The notes under the pieces: generated by a model | Databases searched by the model: none | What the model saw: only the letters and a program-made list of their open reading frames with translations | Told to the model about the DNA's origin: nothing | Part shown: positions 50,802 to 59,054 of the stretch, piece by piece | Layout of the letters: each line of letters opens with the position of its first letter | Numbering within the stretch: position 1 is the stretch's first letter | Position numbers and translations under genes: made by a program | Assembly (NCBI GenBank): GCA_002898215.1 | Contig: BEIF01000001.1 | Span: forward strand, 905,602 to 969,601 | Length of the DNA stretch: 64,000 nucleotides | Direction: 5' to 3' | From: a bacterium HR29 | GTDB lineage: Bacteria > Chloroflexota > Dehalococcoidia > Tepidiformales > Tepidiformaceae

Positions 50802-51472
50802 CCGCCGAACGCGCCGGGAAAGAGCAGGACCACGGTCGCGCCGAGGGCGAGGTAGGGCCCGTAGCTGAACACCGACCGCGAACGCCGGGCGAAGAGCAGC
50901 ACTACCGCGGGAACGCCCGCCGCGACGACGCCCAGGAGCAGCGCGGAGAGGATCGCCGGCCACCCGGTGACGAGCCCGATGAAAAGGATGAGCTTCACGT
51001 CGCCGAGGCCGAACGGTGTCTCCTGGATTCGCAGGAGCGCGCCGAAGAGGAGCCCGCCCGCGAAGAGTGCCGCGCCAATGCCGAAGGCTACGGCCGCACC
51101 GAGCCAGAACTCGCCAAATGTTCGCTCCGGCCAGAAGGGGATCGCCGCCGCCGCACCGGCGATGGCAGGGTACATCAACCGATCCGGGATAAGACGGCGG
51201 TGCAGGTCGGTGCTCGAGGCGACGACCAGCACCGCGACGGCGAGAGCTGTCAGGGTGGAGGTCGCCGTCCCGCCGAAGCCCGGCCGGAAGCCGAGGCCGA
51301 CGGCCGCGCCTCCCAGAACGGCCGCGGCCGTGGCATGGACCGCCAGCCGCCGCCCGGCGAGGGGCTCCGCCCGGTACTCCGGCTGGCGGTAGAGGACGTG
51401 CTGCCAGCGGACCGCCAGCGCGAACGCTCCCGCTGCCGCGACGCCCGCTGCGACCGCCGCCGTAGCTGCCAT
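50798..51472 (-). CDS. cpaA: Prepilin peptidase, A24 family (TadV/CpaA type)
   Basis: 224-residue membrane aspartic peptidase that cuts the Flp, TadE and TadG leaders. The two catalytic Asp residues are Asp89 in SSTDLHRRLIPDRL and Asp158 in GLGDVKL, each at a membrane helix edge. It lacks the cysteine-rich N-methylation domain of PilD, as expected for CpaA, but has an extra N-terminal helix region (about 1-60). It is the only Tad gene on the minus strand and is convergent to tadC. Confidence 0.9.
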   Translation of the reverse strand: MAATAAVAAGVAAAGAFALAVRWQHVLYRQPEYRAEPLAGRRLAVHATAAAVLGGAAVGLGFRPGFGGTATSTLTALAVAVLVVASSTDLHRRLIPDRLMYPAIAGAAAAIPFWPERTFGEFWLGAAVAFGIGAALFAGGLLFGALLRIQETPFGLGDVKLILFIGLVTGWPAILSALLLGVVAAGVPAVVLLFARRSRSVFSYGPYLALGATVVLLFPGAFGG

Positions 51473-51542
51473 GGGGCCACTATCCGCGGCCGCACCCGAA
51501 CGGACAAACGCCGGCAGCGCTGCAGGCCGCCCGCGGGCACGG

Positions 51543-51548
51543 TAGACT
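51543..51548 (+). promoter_or_regulatory. -10 element, leaderless, for the PEP-synthase-like gene
   Basis: TAGACT with +1 predicted at 51555; the ATG is at 51557 and no ribosome binding site precedes it. Confidence 0.5.
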
Positions 51549-51556
51549 CGCGACCG

Positions 51557-52507
51557 ATGAGCTCTGGCTTCGTCCGCTGGCTTTCGGAGGCCGAGCCCAA
51601 CCCCACGGTCCTCGGAGGGAAGGGCGCCTCACTGGCCCGGCTCGCCGCCGCAGGCTTCCCCGTGCCCCCGGGCTTCGTGCTGACGGCCGAGGCGTACAGG
51701 AGGTTCCACGCCGCCGCGGACCTCGACGCCTGCCTGGCTCCCGTTCGCGCCCTCTCCGGCATGCCCTCCCTGGCCGCGGTGCGCGAGGCGTGCCAGCCGG
51801 TCCTGGAGCGGGCCCTCTCGACACCACTCCCGAGCGAGGTGGTGGAGGTGCTCCGGGAAGCCTTCGCCGCCCTCGCCGCCGAGACCGGCGCGGAGTTGTT
51901 CGCCGCCCGCTCGAGCGCGGTGGCCGAAGACGGCCGCAGCGCGAGCTTCGCCGGACTGTACGAAACCGCCCTGGGGCTCCGAACGGCCGACGACGTCACC
52001 GATGCCGTCAAGCGATGTTATGTCGCACTATGGCAACCGCGCGCTGTGCACTACCGAACCATCAAGCGCCTGGGACACGAGGAGGCGATGGCCATCGTCG
52101 TGATGCCGCTCGTGAGCGCCCGTGCGTCCGGCGTCGCCTTCACCCGTCACCCCCTGAGAGGCAGCGACGAGGTGGTCATCGAGGCCGCCTGGGGGCTGGG
52201 CGAAGCGGTGGTTTCGGGGCGAGTGACGCCCGACCGCTTCGTCGTCGACCGCGGGACCCGCGCCATCGTCGAGCGAGCGATTGCGGCGAAGACGGCGATG
52301 GCCGCCCCGCGGGAGGGAGTGGTCGAACTCGTCGAGACGCCAGCAGACCTCGTCGAAGCGCCGTCTCTCGGCGACGAGCAGGTCGTGGCGGCGGCGGAGC
52401 TCGCCCTCGCCATCGAGGCTGCCTACGGGTTCCCCGTCGACGTCGAATTCGCCGTCGACGAGAAGGGGACGCTCGTGGCGTTGCAGGCGCGGCCGGTGAC
52501 GGCCTAG
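51557..52507 (+). CDS. Stand-alone PEP synthase/PPDK nucleotide-binding domain protein
   Basis: 316 residues corresponding only to the N-terminal ATP-grasp domain of phosphoenolpyruvate synthase, PPDK and rifampicin phosphotransferase: VLGGKGASLARLAAAGFPVPPGFVLT, FAARSSAVAEDGRSASFAGLYET, AIVVMPLVSARASGVAFTRHP, EAAWGLGEAVVSGRVTPDRFVV, VDVEFAVDEKGTLVALQARPV. The swivelling phosphohistidine domain and the PEP/pyruvate-binding barrel are missing, and the stop is clean. It might work with a partner encoded elsewhere or phosphorylate a different acceptor. It is not a truncated pseudogene fragment by obvious signs. Confidence 0.82.
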   Translation: MSSGFVRWLSEAEPNPTVLGGKGASLARLAAAGFPVPPGFVLTAEAYRRFHAAADLDACLAPVRALSGMPSLAAVREACQPVLERALSTPLPSEVVEVLREAFAALAAETGAELFAARSSAVAEDGRSASFAGLYETALGLRTADDVTDAVKRCYVALWQPRAVHYRTIKRLGHEEAMAIVVMPLVSARASGVAFTRHPLRGSDEVVIEAAWGLGEAVVSGRVTPDRFVVDRGTRAIVERAIAAKTAMAAPREGVVELVETPADLVEAPSLGDEQVVAAAELALAIEAAYGFPVDVEFAVDEKGTLVALQARPVTA

Positions 52508-52508
52508 G

Positions 52509-52847
52509 TCAGCTGCTTCGCCGTGCCTCGTGTTCCCGAGCGCGCGCCTCGGCGAGGAGGATGTCGAGCGCGGTGTCGTCGAGGGAGGCCTCCGCGTCGG
52601 ACCCGAGGCGGAGGTACCAGTCGTGCACGAGCTCCCGCAGTGCCGGCGCCAGGCGCGAAAAGGGGTCGCCCGTCCCGATGAAGGGGGCCACGGGCGTGCC
52701 GGTATCCTCGAACGAGCGGTGCCCGCGGAGGATGTCGGCAGCGAGGGCGAGGTGTTCCGCACCCACCTCCTCCGCCCCCTGATAGGCCGCGACGGTGGCG
52801 GCCGTGGAGAGGAGGTCGATGAACCGGATGTCGTCGTCGATGGCCAT
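52509..52847 (-). CDS. Small helical protein, possibly Clp N-domain-like (112 residues)
   Basis: An acidic, helical protein. The segment LLSTAATVAAYQGAEEVGAEHLALAADILRG resembles one repeat of the Clp/Hsp100 N-terminal domain (A-x(n)-EHLLLAL), and a second similar segment is not obvious, so the assignment is weak. The ATG at 52847 has AAAGGA seven bases upstream. It is downstream of nothing closely coupled: the acyltransferase fusion begins 26 bases further on the same strand. Function unknown. Confidence 0.6.
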   Translation of the reverse strand: MAIDDDIRFIDLLSTAATVAAYQGAEEVGAEHLALAADILRGHRSFEDTGTPVAPFIGTGDPFSRLAPALRELVHDWYLRLGSDAEASLDDTALDILLAEARAREHEARRSS

Positions 52848-52873
52848 GAGGGGTCCTTTCTTCGCGGCCGTGT

Positions 52874-55417
52874 TCAGGCGGTACGCACCGCTTCTTCGAG
52901 GGCGGCGGTGGCAGCGGCGTATGGCGTGCCGCGTTCGAAACGGCGGGGGACGCCCACACTCACCCTGACACGAGCGCGGGGATGGGGCAACCACTTCCCT
53001 TCATAGAAGCCCGGCCGGAGGATGTCGATGCGCATCGGCAGGACCGGCGCACCGGTCTCCACCGCCAACAGCCCGATCCCGGACTTGAAAGGCTGCATCG
53101 GCCCGCCCACGGTGAGCTTCCCCTCGGGGAAGATGAGGACATGCCACCCTTCGGCAAGCATGTGGGCTACGTATTCGAGGCTCTCGCGCACCCCCGCGCC
53201 CTCCTTGGCGAAGGGGAAGGCGTTCCCCAACAGGGCGGAGCCGAACCCTCGGATACGGTTGCCGAAGATGTCGCTCGCCGCGGCGGCGATCGCCAACCGG
53301 TCGCGGAACCGCTCGGGCATCGCCCGGAGGAGCATCCCCTGGTCGAGGTGCATGTTGTGGTTGCTGATGACCAGCGCCGGCTCGTCGATCAGGTCGAAGT
53401 TCTCCCGTCCCCGAACTTCGAGGGCGTACCCAATCCGCAGCAACGGGAAGACGAGCCCGCGGAGCAGGACGCGGCGGAGGAGCCGCACCGGCCGTGAGCG
53501 CGGCCAGGTAGGGAACTTCGCCACCCGCCGTGCCCGCCCCTTCGTCGCAGCCGTCATCTCCAGCAGCTCCCCAACCGTGGTGTTCGGTCCGACGGCGTCG
53601 TCGGGGACGAAAACCCCCAGCTCCTCCTCGATCGCCGAGAGGAGCTCCACCCGTGCAAGCGAATCGAGCCCGAGGTCGCCTCCCAGCGTCGCCTCATCGG
53701 CGACATGATGCGGCTCACGGGCGATTTCGGCTATCAAGGCTCTCACCCGGTCCGCGGGCGATTCCGCCGCACGCCCCCTCGGGGGCTCCTCCCGCCTCGA
53801 AGGGGTGCGCTCTTCCCGCAGACGGGCCTCGACCAGCTGCTGCACGACCGGACGGCGGACTTTGAGGGTGTGGGTGCGGGGGAAGTCCTCCTCCGGCCAG
53901 ACGGTAAAGCCGAGGATCTGCTGCCGCGCGTCGAGCCGCTCGTTCGCAGCGCGAACGGCCGCCGCCGCAGCGCCAGGCTCCCGTTCGAGGATGACCGCGT
54001 GGACCTGTACGCCCGTTCCCGGGTCGATGCCGAGCACCACGGCATCGGCCACGCCCGGCTGTTCGAGGAGCACACGCTCGACGTCCTCCGGGTACACGTT
54101 CTGACCGTCGGGGAGGACGATGAGGTCTTTCTTCCGCCCCCGGAGGTAGAGGAACCCGTCGCGCAGCTCCCCCAGGTCCCCGGTGGCGTACCATCCGTCG
54201 CGGAAGGCGGCGGCGGTCGCCGCTTCGTTCCGCCAGTACCCGGCGAAGACGTTCGGGCCGCGCACGAGCACTTCCCCGTCGTCGGCGATGCGGATCTGCG
54301 TCCCTGGCAGCACCTTCCCGACGCTTCCGGGCCGCCGGTCCTCGGGAGGGTTGATGGTCACGATGGGGGAACACTCGGTGGTGCCGTAGCCCTGGATCAC
54401 CGGCACGCCCAAGAGCTCCCACTTCCGCTGCAGCGCCGGGTCGAGCGGCGCACCCCCGGAAGCGACGAAATCGAGCGCACCCCCGAACTCCCGGTGGACC
54501 GCGGCGAACAGCCGGCGGCGCTCCGCCATCCCCAGATGGGGCGCAAGCCGCATCGCCGCCGCGAAGAGGGGCCGGCGGAGGCCACGCCGGGCCTGTGCCT
54601 CGATGCCGTTCCAGAAGAGGGCGAGCACTTGAGGGACCGCGATGATGATCGTCGGCCGCCATTCCTTCATGAGCGCACGCAGGGCGGCTGGCTGGCGGGT
54701 CCCGACGTAACACACCGAGGCCCCGACGGCCAGGGGAGCGAAACACCCGGCCACCTGCTCGAACATGTGGCTCAACGGCAGGAGGGAGAGCATCCTGCTC
54801 CATTCGGAGATCCGGATCGCCGTAAGCCCTGCCTCGACGTTGCTCACGATGTTCCCGTGGGTGAGCATGACGCCCTTCGGCTCGCCCGTGGTTCCCGAGG
54901 TGAAGACGACCTCCGCGAGGTCTTCGGGGCCGATTTCGGCGCGAGGCGGGTCGGCTAGCCCTGGCGGGAGCCGCCCGAGCGGTACGGCCTCGACGCCGAG
55001 CTTTTCGAGGGCAGCCACGAAGCGGGAGTCGGCGAAGGCGAGACGAGGCTCGGCCTGGGAAACGACACGCTGCACGAACTCCTCGCTGGAGCGCACGTCG
55101 AGCGGGACGAGCACGCCGCCGGCGAGGAAGGTCCCGAACATGGCGGCAACCCATTCCGGGTGGTTCGCCGCCCAGATGACGACGCGGTCGCCCTTCTCCA
55201 CGCCTCGCGCCCTGAGAAGGGCGGCGTAGGACCGTGCGCGCTCCACGAGCTGCCGGTAGCTCCAGCGCTCGATGGTGACGCCGGCGCGATACTGCAGGGC
55301 GAGCCGGTCGGGAACGCGGCTCGCCGAAGTCTCGAGCAGAGCCGGCAGCGTGGCGACCCCGCTACCGTGGCGAGACGGGGAGCGAACGGACGAATTCGCG
55401 GACTCGCTTGTCAGCAT
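52874..55417 (-). CDS. Three-module protein: AMP-dependent acyl ligase, acyl carrier domain, PlsC-type acyltransferase
   Basis: 847 residues. Residues 20-550 are an AMP-forming ligase: FTSGTTGEPKG near 171-182, QGYGTTECSP, GWYATGDLGELRDG, RGRKKDLIV. Residues about 560-640 are a carrier domain with GLDSLARVEL and the phosphopantetheine Ser586. Residues about 655-840 are a PlsC acyltransferase: SNHNMHLDQ with His687-x4-Asp692, then FPEGKLT. It could activate a fatty acid, hold it on its own carrier arm and transfer it to a lysolipid or glycerol 3-phosphate. E. coli Aas has the reverse order and no carrier. The start overlaps the MBL gene by 56 bases. Confidence 0.88.
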   Translation of the reverse strand: MLTSESANSSVRSPSRHGSGVATLPALLETSASRVPDRLALQYRAGVTIERWSYRQLVERARSYAALLRARGVEKGDRVVIWAANHPEWVAAMFGTFLAGGVLVPLDVRSSEEFVQRVVSQAEPRLAFADSRFVAALEKLGVEAVPLGRLPPGLADPPRAEIGPEDLAEVVFTSGTTGEPKGVMLTHGNIVSNVEAGLTAIRISEWSRMLSLLPLSHMFEQVAGCFAPLAVGASVCYVGTRQPAALRALMKEWRPTIIIAVPQVLALFWNGIEAQARRGLRRPLFAAAMRLAPHLGMAERRRLFAAVHREFGGALDFVASGGAPLDPALQRKWELLGVPVIQGYGTTECSPIVTINPPEDRRPGSVGKVLPGTQIRIADDGEVLVRGPNVFAGYWRNEAATAAAFRDGWYATGDLGELRDGFLYLRGRKKDLIVLPDGQNVYPEDVERVLLEQPGVADAVVLGIDPGTGVQVHAVILEREPGAAAAAVRAANERLDARQQILGFTVWPEEDFPRTHTLKVRRPVVQQLVEARLREERTPSRREEPPRGRAAESPADRVRALIAEIAREPHHVADEATLGGDLGLDSLARVELLSAIEEELGVFVPDDAVGPNTTVGELLEMTAATKGRARRVAKFPTWPRSRPVRLLRRVLLRGLVFPLLRIGYALEVRGRENFDLIDEPALVISNHNMHLDQGMLLRAMPERFRDRLAIAAAASDIFGNRIRGFGSALLGNAFPFAKEGAGVRESLEYVAHMLAEGWHVLIFPEGKLTVGGPMQPFKSGIGLLAVETGAPVLPMRIDILRPGFYEGKWLPHPRARVRVSVGVPRRFERGTPYAAATAALEEAVRTA

Positions 55418-56150
55418 CGCGGAGGATCGGGCGGAAGTGGCTGAAACAGAGGGTATCGAAGTCGAGCTCGGCCAGCTTCCGGATGGAGTCGGCCGCCTGG
55501 CGCATGTCCTGCGTGAAGAGGCGGTTCGGCAGCATCAGCCGTCCGAACCGGTACTGCATCGCATCGCCCACGAGGAGCACACCCCGCTCGGGGAAATGGA
55601 TAGAGATGCTGCCCGCGGTGTGGCCCGGGGCGTGGACGATGCGCATGCCTCCCAAGCCCGGCAGTTCGTCGCCGTCGCGGAGGACGAGGTCCACCCGGGC
55701 TGCCCCGGGGTCCTGGCGGAGGAGGAACGGCTCCGTGATCCGCGCCAACAGCGGGTGCTGGAACGGGTTGGGCAGGGGAGCATCCGAGACGATGAAGGGA
55801 GCCTCCACCGCGTGGACGGCCGTCCGGGCAGGGAGATGACGCTGCAGCTCGGGCAGGCCACCGACGTGATCGATGTGGTAGTGCGTGATGACGATCGTTT
55901 CGACGTCCTCGGGGGAGCGCCCGAGTTCGCGCAGCGCCTCGAGGATGCGGCGGCCAGAGCCGGGGCTTCCCGTGTCGATGATCGTCACCCGGTCATCGAC
56001 GACGAGGTAAGCGCGGGATCCGCGAGTACGGACCTGGTAGAGCCCTGGCACGACCTCCCGAGCCCAGGGGAAGACGTCCTCCCGAAACTCTTCGAGACGG
56101 GCGAGCCAGGCGGGTTTGGTGGCCGCGGTCGAGCCCACGGGGGCAATCAT
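55362..56150 (-). CDS. MBL-fold metallo-hydrolase
   Basis: About 262 residues. The metal-binding motif THYHIDHVGG (H-x-H-x-D-H), then HAPGHTAGS and a GDAMQ Asp, and a C-terminal SHFRPI His. It resembles the YflN/GloB-like group; substrate unknown. ATG 56150 overlaps a TATGAT -10 element, and the predicted +1 at 56139 is one base before an in-frame GTG at 56138 (codon 5), which is probably the real, leaderless start. Its 3' end overlaps the three-module gene, so the two are likely co-expressed. Confidence 0.88.
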   Translation of the reverse strand: MIAPVGSTAATKPAWLARLEEFREDVFPWAREVVPGLYQVRTRGSRAYLVVDDRVTIIDTGSPGSGRRILEALRELGRSPEDVETIVITHYHIDHVGGLPELQRHLPARTAVHAVEAPFIVSDAPLPNPFQHPLLARITEPFLLRQDPGAARVDLVLRDGDELPGLGGMRIVHAPGHTAGSISIHFPERGVLLVGDAMQYRFGRLMLPNRLFTQDMRQAADSIRKLAELDFDTLCFSHFRPILRDADKRVREFVRSLPVSPR

Positions 56151-56151
56151 A
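56146..56151 (-). promoter_or_regulatory. -10 element of the MBL hydrolase/acyl-ligase operon
   Basis: TATGAT on the minus strand overlapping the first ATG; +1 predicted at 56139. It is next to the hairpin and half-sites at 56169-56286. Confidence 0.4.
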
Positions 56152-56168
56152 CCAGCGGGAGAGTGTCG

Positions 56169-56286
56169 TCGGCCCCTCCTTTCGGAGGGGCCGACCCGGG
56201 TGTGACAGCTGCGAGGGCGACAGTGAGCAGAGCAGTTCAGGGAGGGACAGTCACGACGCTGTCACACCGCCTCCACAGAGGGACAG
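56169..56286. promoter_or_regulatory. Regulatory interval: perfect inverted repeat plus GACAG half-site cluster
   Basis: TCGGCCCCTCC and GGAGGGGCCGA form a perfect 11-base-pair inverted repeat around TTTC (56169-56194) in the -35 area of the MBL promoter. Downstream, GTGTGACAGC (56200-56209) and GCTGTCACAC (56258-56267) form a second perfect 10-base inverted repeat, with further GACAG copies at 56219, 56246 and 56282. The interval separates the divergent MBL/acyl-ligase operon from the acyl-CoA dehydrogenase, so it may bind a shared fatty-acid regulator. Confidence 0.45.
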
Positions 56287-56414
56287 CTTGAGCGTAGCAA
56301 GCGAAACGTCGTTCGTGAAGGGTCTCACGATAGAAGTCGGCGAAGGCGCGATTGACGGCGCCGATAGCGACGGGAACCGTTCGCCGCTTGCCAGGCGCCG
56401 GGCCCGAGGCGAGA

Positions 56415-57623
56415 ATGAGGGAGCGAATTCGAGAGCGGTTCGACTTCACGGAGGCTGCAGACGATATGGTCACCTTTGCCGATAGCGAACGCGAGGCGGC
56501 CTGGCGCCGCGAGGTCCGTGAGTTCATCCAAAAGGAGGCGCCGAAGGAGCTTTTGGGAGCCGGGGAGCTGGGAGAGGGGGCGTTCTTCTCTCGCCTCGGA
56601 GCCATCAAAGCGTGGCGCGACAAGCTCGCCCAGAAGGGTTGGATCGCGCCCGCCTGGCCGAAGGAGTACGGCGGCGCGGGACTGAGCGTGGTCGAGCAGT
56701 TCATCATGAACGAGGAGTTCGCCGAGGCGGGGTTGCCCGCCAATGTCGGCGGCTTCGGCGTCACCATGGTGGGGCCGACGCTCATCGTCCACGGGACGGA
56801 AGAGCAGAAGGCCGAACACCTGCCGCGCATCCTGAAGGGCGAAGTCATCTGGTGCCAGGGGTACAGCGAGCCGGGCGCCGGGAGCGACCTGGCTTCGCTC
56901 CAGACCCGCGCCGTGCGCGACGGAGACGAGTACGTCATCAACGGCCAGAAGATTTGGACAACGGGGGCACAGTTCGCCGACTGGATGTACATGTTGGTGC
57001 GGACTGACCCGGATGCGCCCAAGCACCGGGGCATCACGTACCTGCTGGTCGACATGAAGACGCCGGGGATCACCGTACGCCCGCTCACGACCCTCGCCGG
57101 CACGCAGACGTTCAACGAGGTGTTCTTCGAAGACGTGCGGGTGCCGGTTAAGAACCGGGTGGGCGAGGAGAACCGGGGCTGGTACGTGGGGACGACCACG
57201 CTGGACTTCGAGCGCAGCTCCATCGGGAGCGCGATCGGCATCCGGAAGAACCTCGAGAGCCTCCTGCAGCGAGCGAAGGAGGGGAAGGACGCGTCCTTCG
57301 CCCGCAGCCCGATGTTGCGGTACGAGTTCGCCGATCGGTGGATCGAGGCGGAAGTGGCCCGCATGCTGAGCTACCGGGTCGTGAGCCTCCAGGCGCGCGG
57401 CCTCATCCCGAACTACGAGGCGAGCATGTGCAAGCTCTTCACGAGCGAGCTGCAGCAGCGCATCGCCAACCTCTCGATGCACCTCTTCGGCATGCACGGG
57501 AACATCCGGAACCGGGCATCGATGGGATACATGATGTCGGTGGCCGCCACCATCGCCGGCGGCACGAGCGAAATCCAGCGGAACATCATCGCGACGCGAG
57601 GGCTCAGCCTGCCCCGCGGCTAA
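56415..57623 (+). CDS. Acyl-CoA dehydrogenase family protein
   Basis: About 402 residues. FAD enzyme that introduces a trans-2 double bond in acyl-CoA. Recognised by WIAPAWPKEYGGAGLSVVEQ, WCQGYSEPGAGSDLASLQT (FAD/substrate loop), INGQKIWTTGAQFADW, NEVFFEDVRVP, and the C-terminal IAGGTSEIQRNIIATRGL. Of the possible starts, ATG 56415 has GAGG five bases upstream; ATG 56466 also fits the conserved FADSEREAAWRREVREF opening. The substrate chain length is not readable by eye. It faces the acyl-ligase/MBL operon across the regulatory interval. Confidence 0.9.
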   Translation: MRERIRERFDFTEAADDMVTFADSEREAAWRREVREFIQKEAPKELLGAGELGEGAFFSRLGAIKAWRDKLAQKGWIAPAWPKEYGGAGLSVVEQFIMNEEFAEAGLPANVGGFGVTMVGPTLIVHGTEEQKAEHLPRILKGEVIWCQGYSEPGAGSDLASLQTRAVRDGDEYVINGQKIWTTGAQFADWMYMLVRTDPDAPKHRGITYLLVDMKTPGITVRPLTTLAGTQTFNEVFFEDVRVPVKNRVGEENRGWYVGTTTLDFERSSIGSAIGIRKNLESLLQRAKEGKDASFARSPMLRYEFADRWIEAEVARMLSYRVVSLQARGLIPNYEASMCKLFTSELQQRIANLSMHLFGMHGNIRNRASMGYMMSVAATIAGGTSEIQRNIIATRGLSLPRG

Positions 57624-57639
57624 CCTCGCCCCCGAGCGG

Positions 57640-58173
57640 TCACGAGGCGCGGGACGGCGACCGCGAAGCGGCCGCCGTCCTCGCTTCTTCGGCCACTCGC
57701 TCGAGGTTCTCGACGATGACGTCCACCTGCGGCTGCGAGAGCTTCGACTCGAGGAAGGTGAGGTACGAGTCGTCCTCGGCGGCGAAGTGCGCCCGCGCCG
57801 CCCCGTACAGGCTGTACAGGAGCGGCAGGAGGTAACGCCGGAAGGGCGTGTGACTCTCGGCAGCGGAGGCGGCGTCGGCGACCCGCTTCAGGTCGACAGC
57901 CATCGCACGCAGCTGGTCGTGGAAGGCGGCCATGATGTGGGCCGTTCCCACTTGCCCGAACGCACCGTCGATGGCCGTGAAGAGCACCCACTCCTCGGCG
58001 ACGAGGTGCGGGAAGAGATCGCGTTCCAGGTAACGCATGGCGCTGTCGAGCGCCTCCCGAGCCTCGCTCGGGTCGTCACCGAGAACGGCCTCGGCAGCGC
58101 GAAGCAGCGTCCGGAGGCCATCCTGCACCGGCCGTCGAAGTTCGCGGACGGGTTCGAAGCTGGTCTCCGACAC
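57640..58173 (-). CDS. Hemerythrin-like domain protein
   Basis: 177 residues, all-helical. His/Glu pairs spaced as in HHE cation-binding proteins: RDLFPHLVAEEWVLF, HIMAAFHDQLRAM and ARAHFAAEDDSYLTFLE, which could hold a di-iron centre. No membrane segments. The GTG at 58173 is preferred over a further-upstream start because GGAGG precedes it and TATGCT at 58208-58203 puts transcription just upstream. Role unknown; relatives sense oxygen or store iron/react with nitric oxide. Confidence 0.75.
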   Translation of the reverse strand: MSETSFEPVRELRRPVQDGLRTLLRAAEAVLGDDPSEAREALDSAMRYLERDLFPHLVAEEWVLFTAIDGAFGQVGTAHIMAAFHDQLRAMAVDLKRVADAASAAESHTPFRRYLLPLLYSLYGAARAHFAAEDDSYLTFLESKLSQPQVDVIVENLERVAEEARTAAASRSPSRAS

Positions 58174-58202
58174 GGGTACACCTCCAGCGGACGTGCGCGG
58201 GT

Positions 58203-58208
58203 AGCATA
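58203..58208 (-). promoter_or_regulatory. -10 element of the hemerythrin-like gene
   Basis: TATGCT on the minus strand, +1 near 58196 and a 23-base leader with GGAGG before the GTG at 58173. Confidence 0.45.
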
Positions 58209-58263
58209 CCGCGCCCACGACCCTCCCTGCGACAGAGAGCGTGCGCTCCCGAGCCGCCGCTCC

Positions 58264-58950
58264 TCATAGGGAGCTTCTGCCGAGAATAGCGGGCAGGCCA
58301 TCGAGGGAAAGGACCTCGTGGTCGGGCTCGATGCCCAGCCGCTCCGGTGGGGCCCCTGTCCGGTTCACCCAGACGCTCGGGAACCCGTAGCTCTTGGCTC
58401 CGGCCGCGTCCCAGTAGTTGCTCGAAACGAACAGAATCCGGTCTGCGGGCAGCCCGAGCGCCGCCGGAACCAACCCGTAGGCGGCGGGATGGGGCTTGAA
58501 CCGCCGTGCAGGGTCGACGCTGATGATTCGCTCGAACATCCCCGCAAGGCCGGCATGCTCGACCACGTCTGCGATCATGCTCGGCGAGCCGTTGGTGAAG
58601 ATCGCCCGCGTGTATCCCTCGAGCGATTCGAGGACGCGGCGGACCTCGGGAAACGGCTCGACCCGCGCGAAGGCCCGCAGGAGCTCCTCCTGCTGCTCAC
58701 CGTCGGCCCCAAGGCCGAGGGCGGCGAGGGAGGCGGCGAGGGCATCGGCCGTGACCCGCGAGAAATCGGCATACCTCCCCATCAGCGTGCGGAGCCAGGA
58801 GTACTGAAGCTGCTTCTCCCGCCAGAGCTGGGCCAGTGCATCGCCCCGGCCGGGGAAGAAGGCTTCGCAGGCGTCGCGCAGGGAGCGCACGTCGAAGAGC
58901 GTGCCGAACGCGTCGAACACGCAAGCCCGAGGCGCGGCGTCATCCGGCAT
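58264..58950 (-). CDS. HAD-superfamily hydrolase, haloacid dehalogenase type II-like
   Basis: 228 residues. Nucleophile Asp13 in VFDAFGTLFDV, motif II Ser/Thr in IFTNGSPSM, motif III Lys in RRFKPHPAAYGL, and the motif IV acidic residue with SSNYWDAAGAKSYGF. That last motif (S-S-N-x-W-D) is typical of L-2-haloacid dehalogenases, but many such genes hydrolyse phosphates. Predicted leaderless: the ATG lies two bases after +1 from TATCCT at 58964-58959. Confidence 0.88.
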   Translation of the reverse strand: MPDDAAPRACVFDAFGTLFDVRSLRDACEAFFPGRGDALAQLWREKQLQYSWLRTLMGRYADFSRVTADALAASLAALGLGADGEQQEELLRAFARVEPFPEVRRVLESLEGYTRAIFTNGSPSMIADVVEHAGLAGMFERIISVDPARRFKPHPAAYGLVPAALGLPADRILFVSSNYWDAAGAKSYGFPSVWVNRTGAPPERLGIEPDHEVLSLDGLPAILGRSSL

Positions 58951-58958
58951 GCACCGAC

Positions 58959-58964
58959 AGGATA
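58959..58964 (-). promoter_or_regulatory. -10 element of the HAD gene, leaderless
   Basis: TATCCT on the minus strand, +1 near 58952, ATG at 58950, no ribosome binding site. Confidence 0.45.
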
Positions 58965-59054
58965 CGCGGTACGGCGTGCCGGTTCAGCCGGACCTCCTCG
59001 CGGCCGACGAGGCCACAGCACGCTGATTGGGAGCGAGAAAGGCCACCTCCCCGC

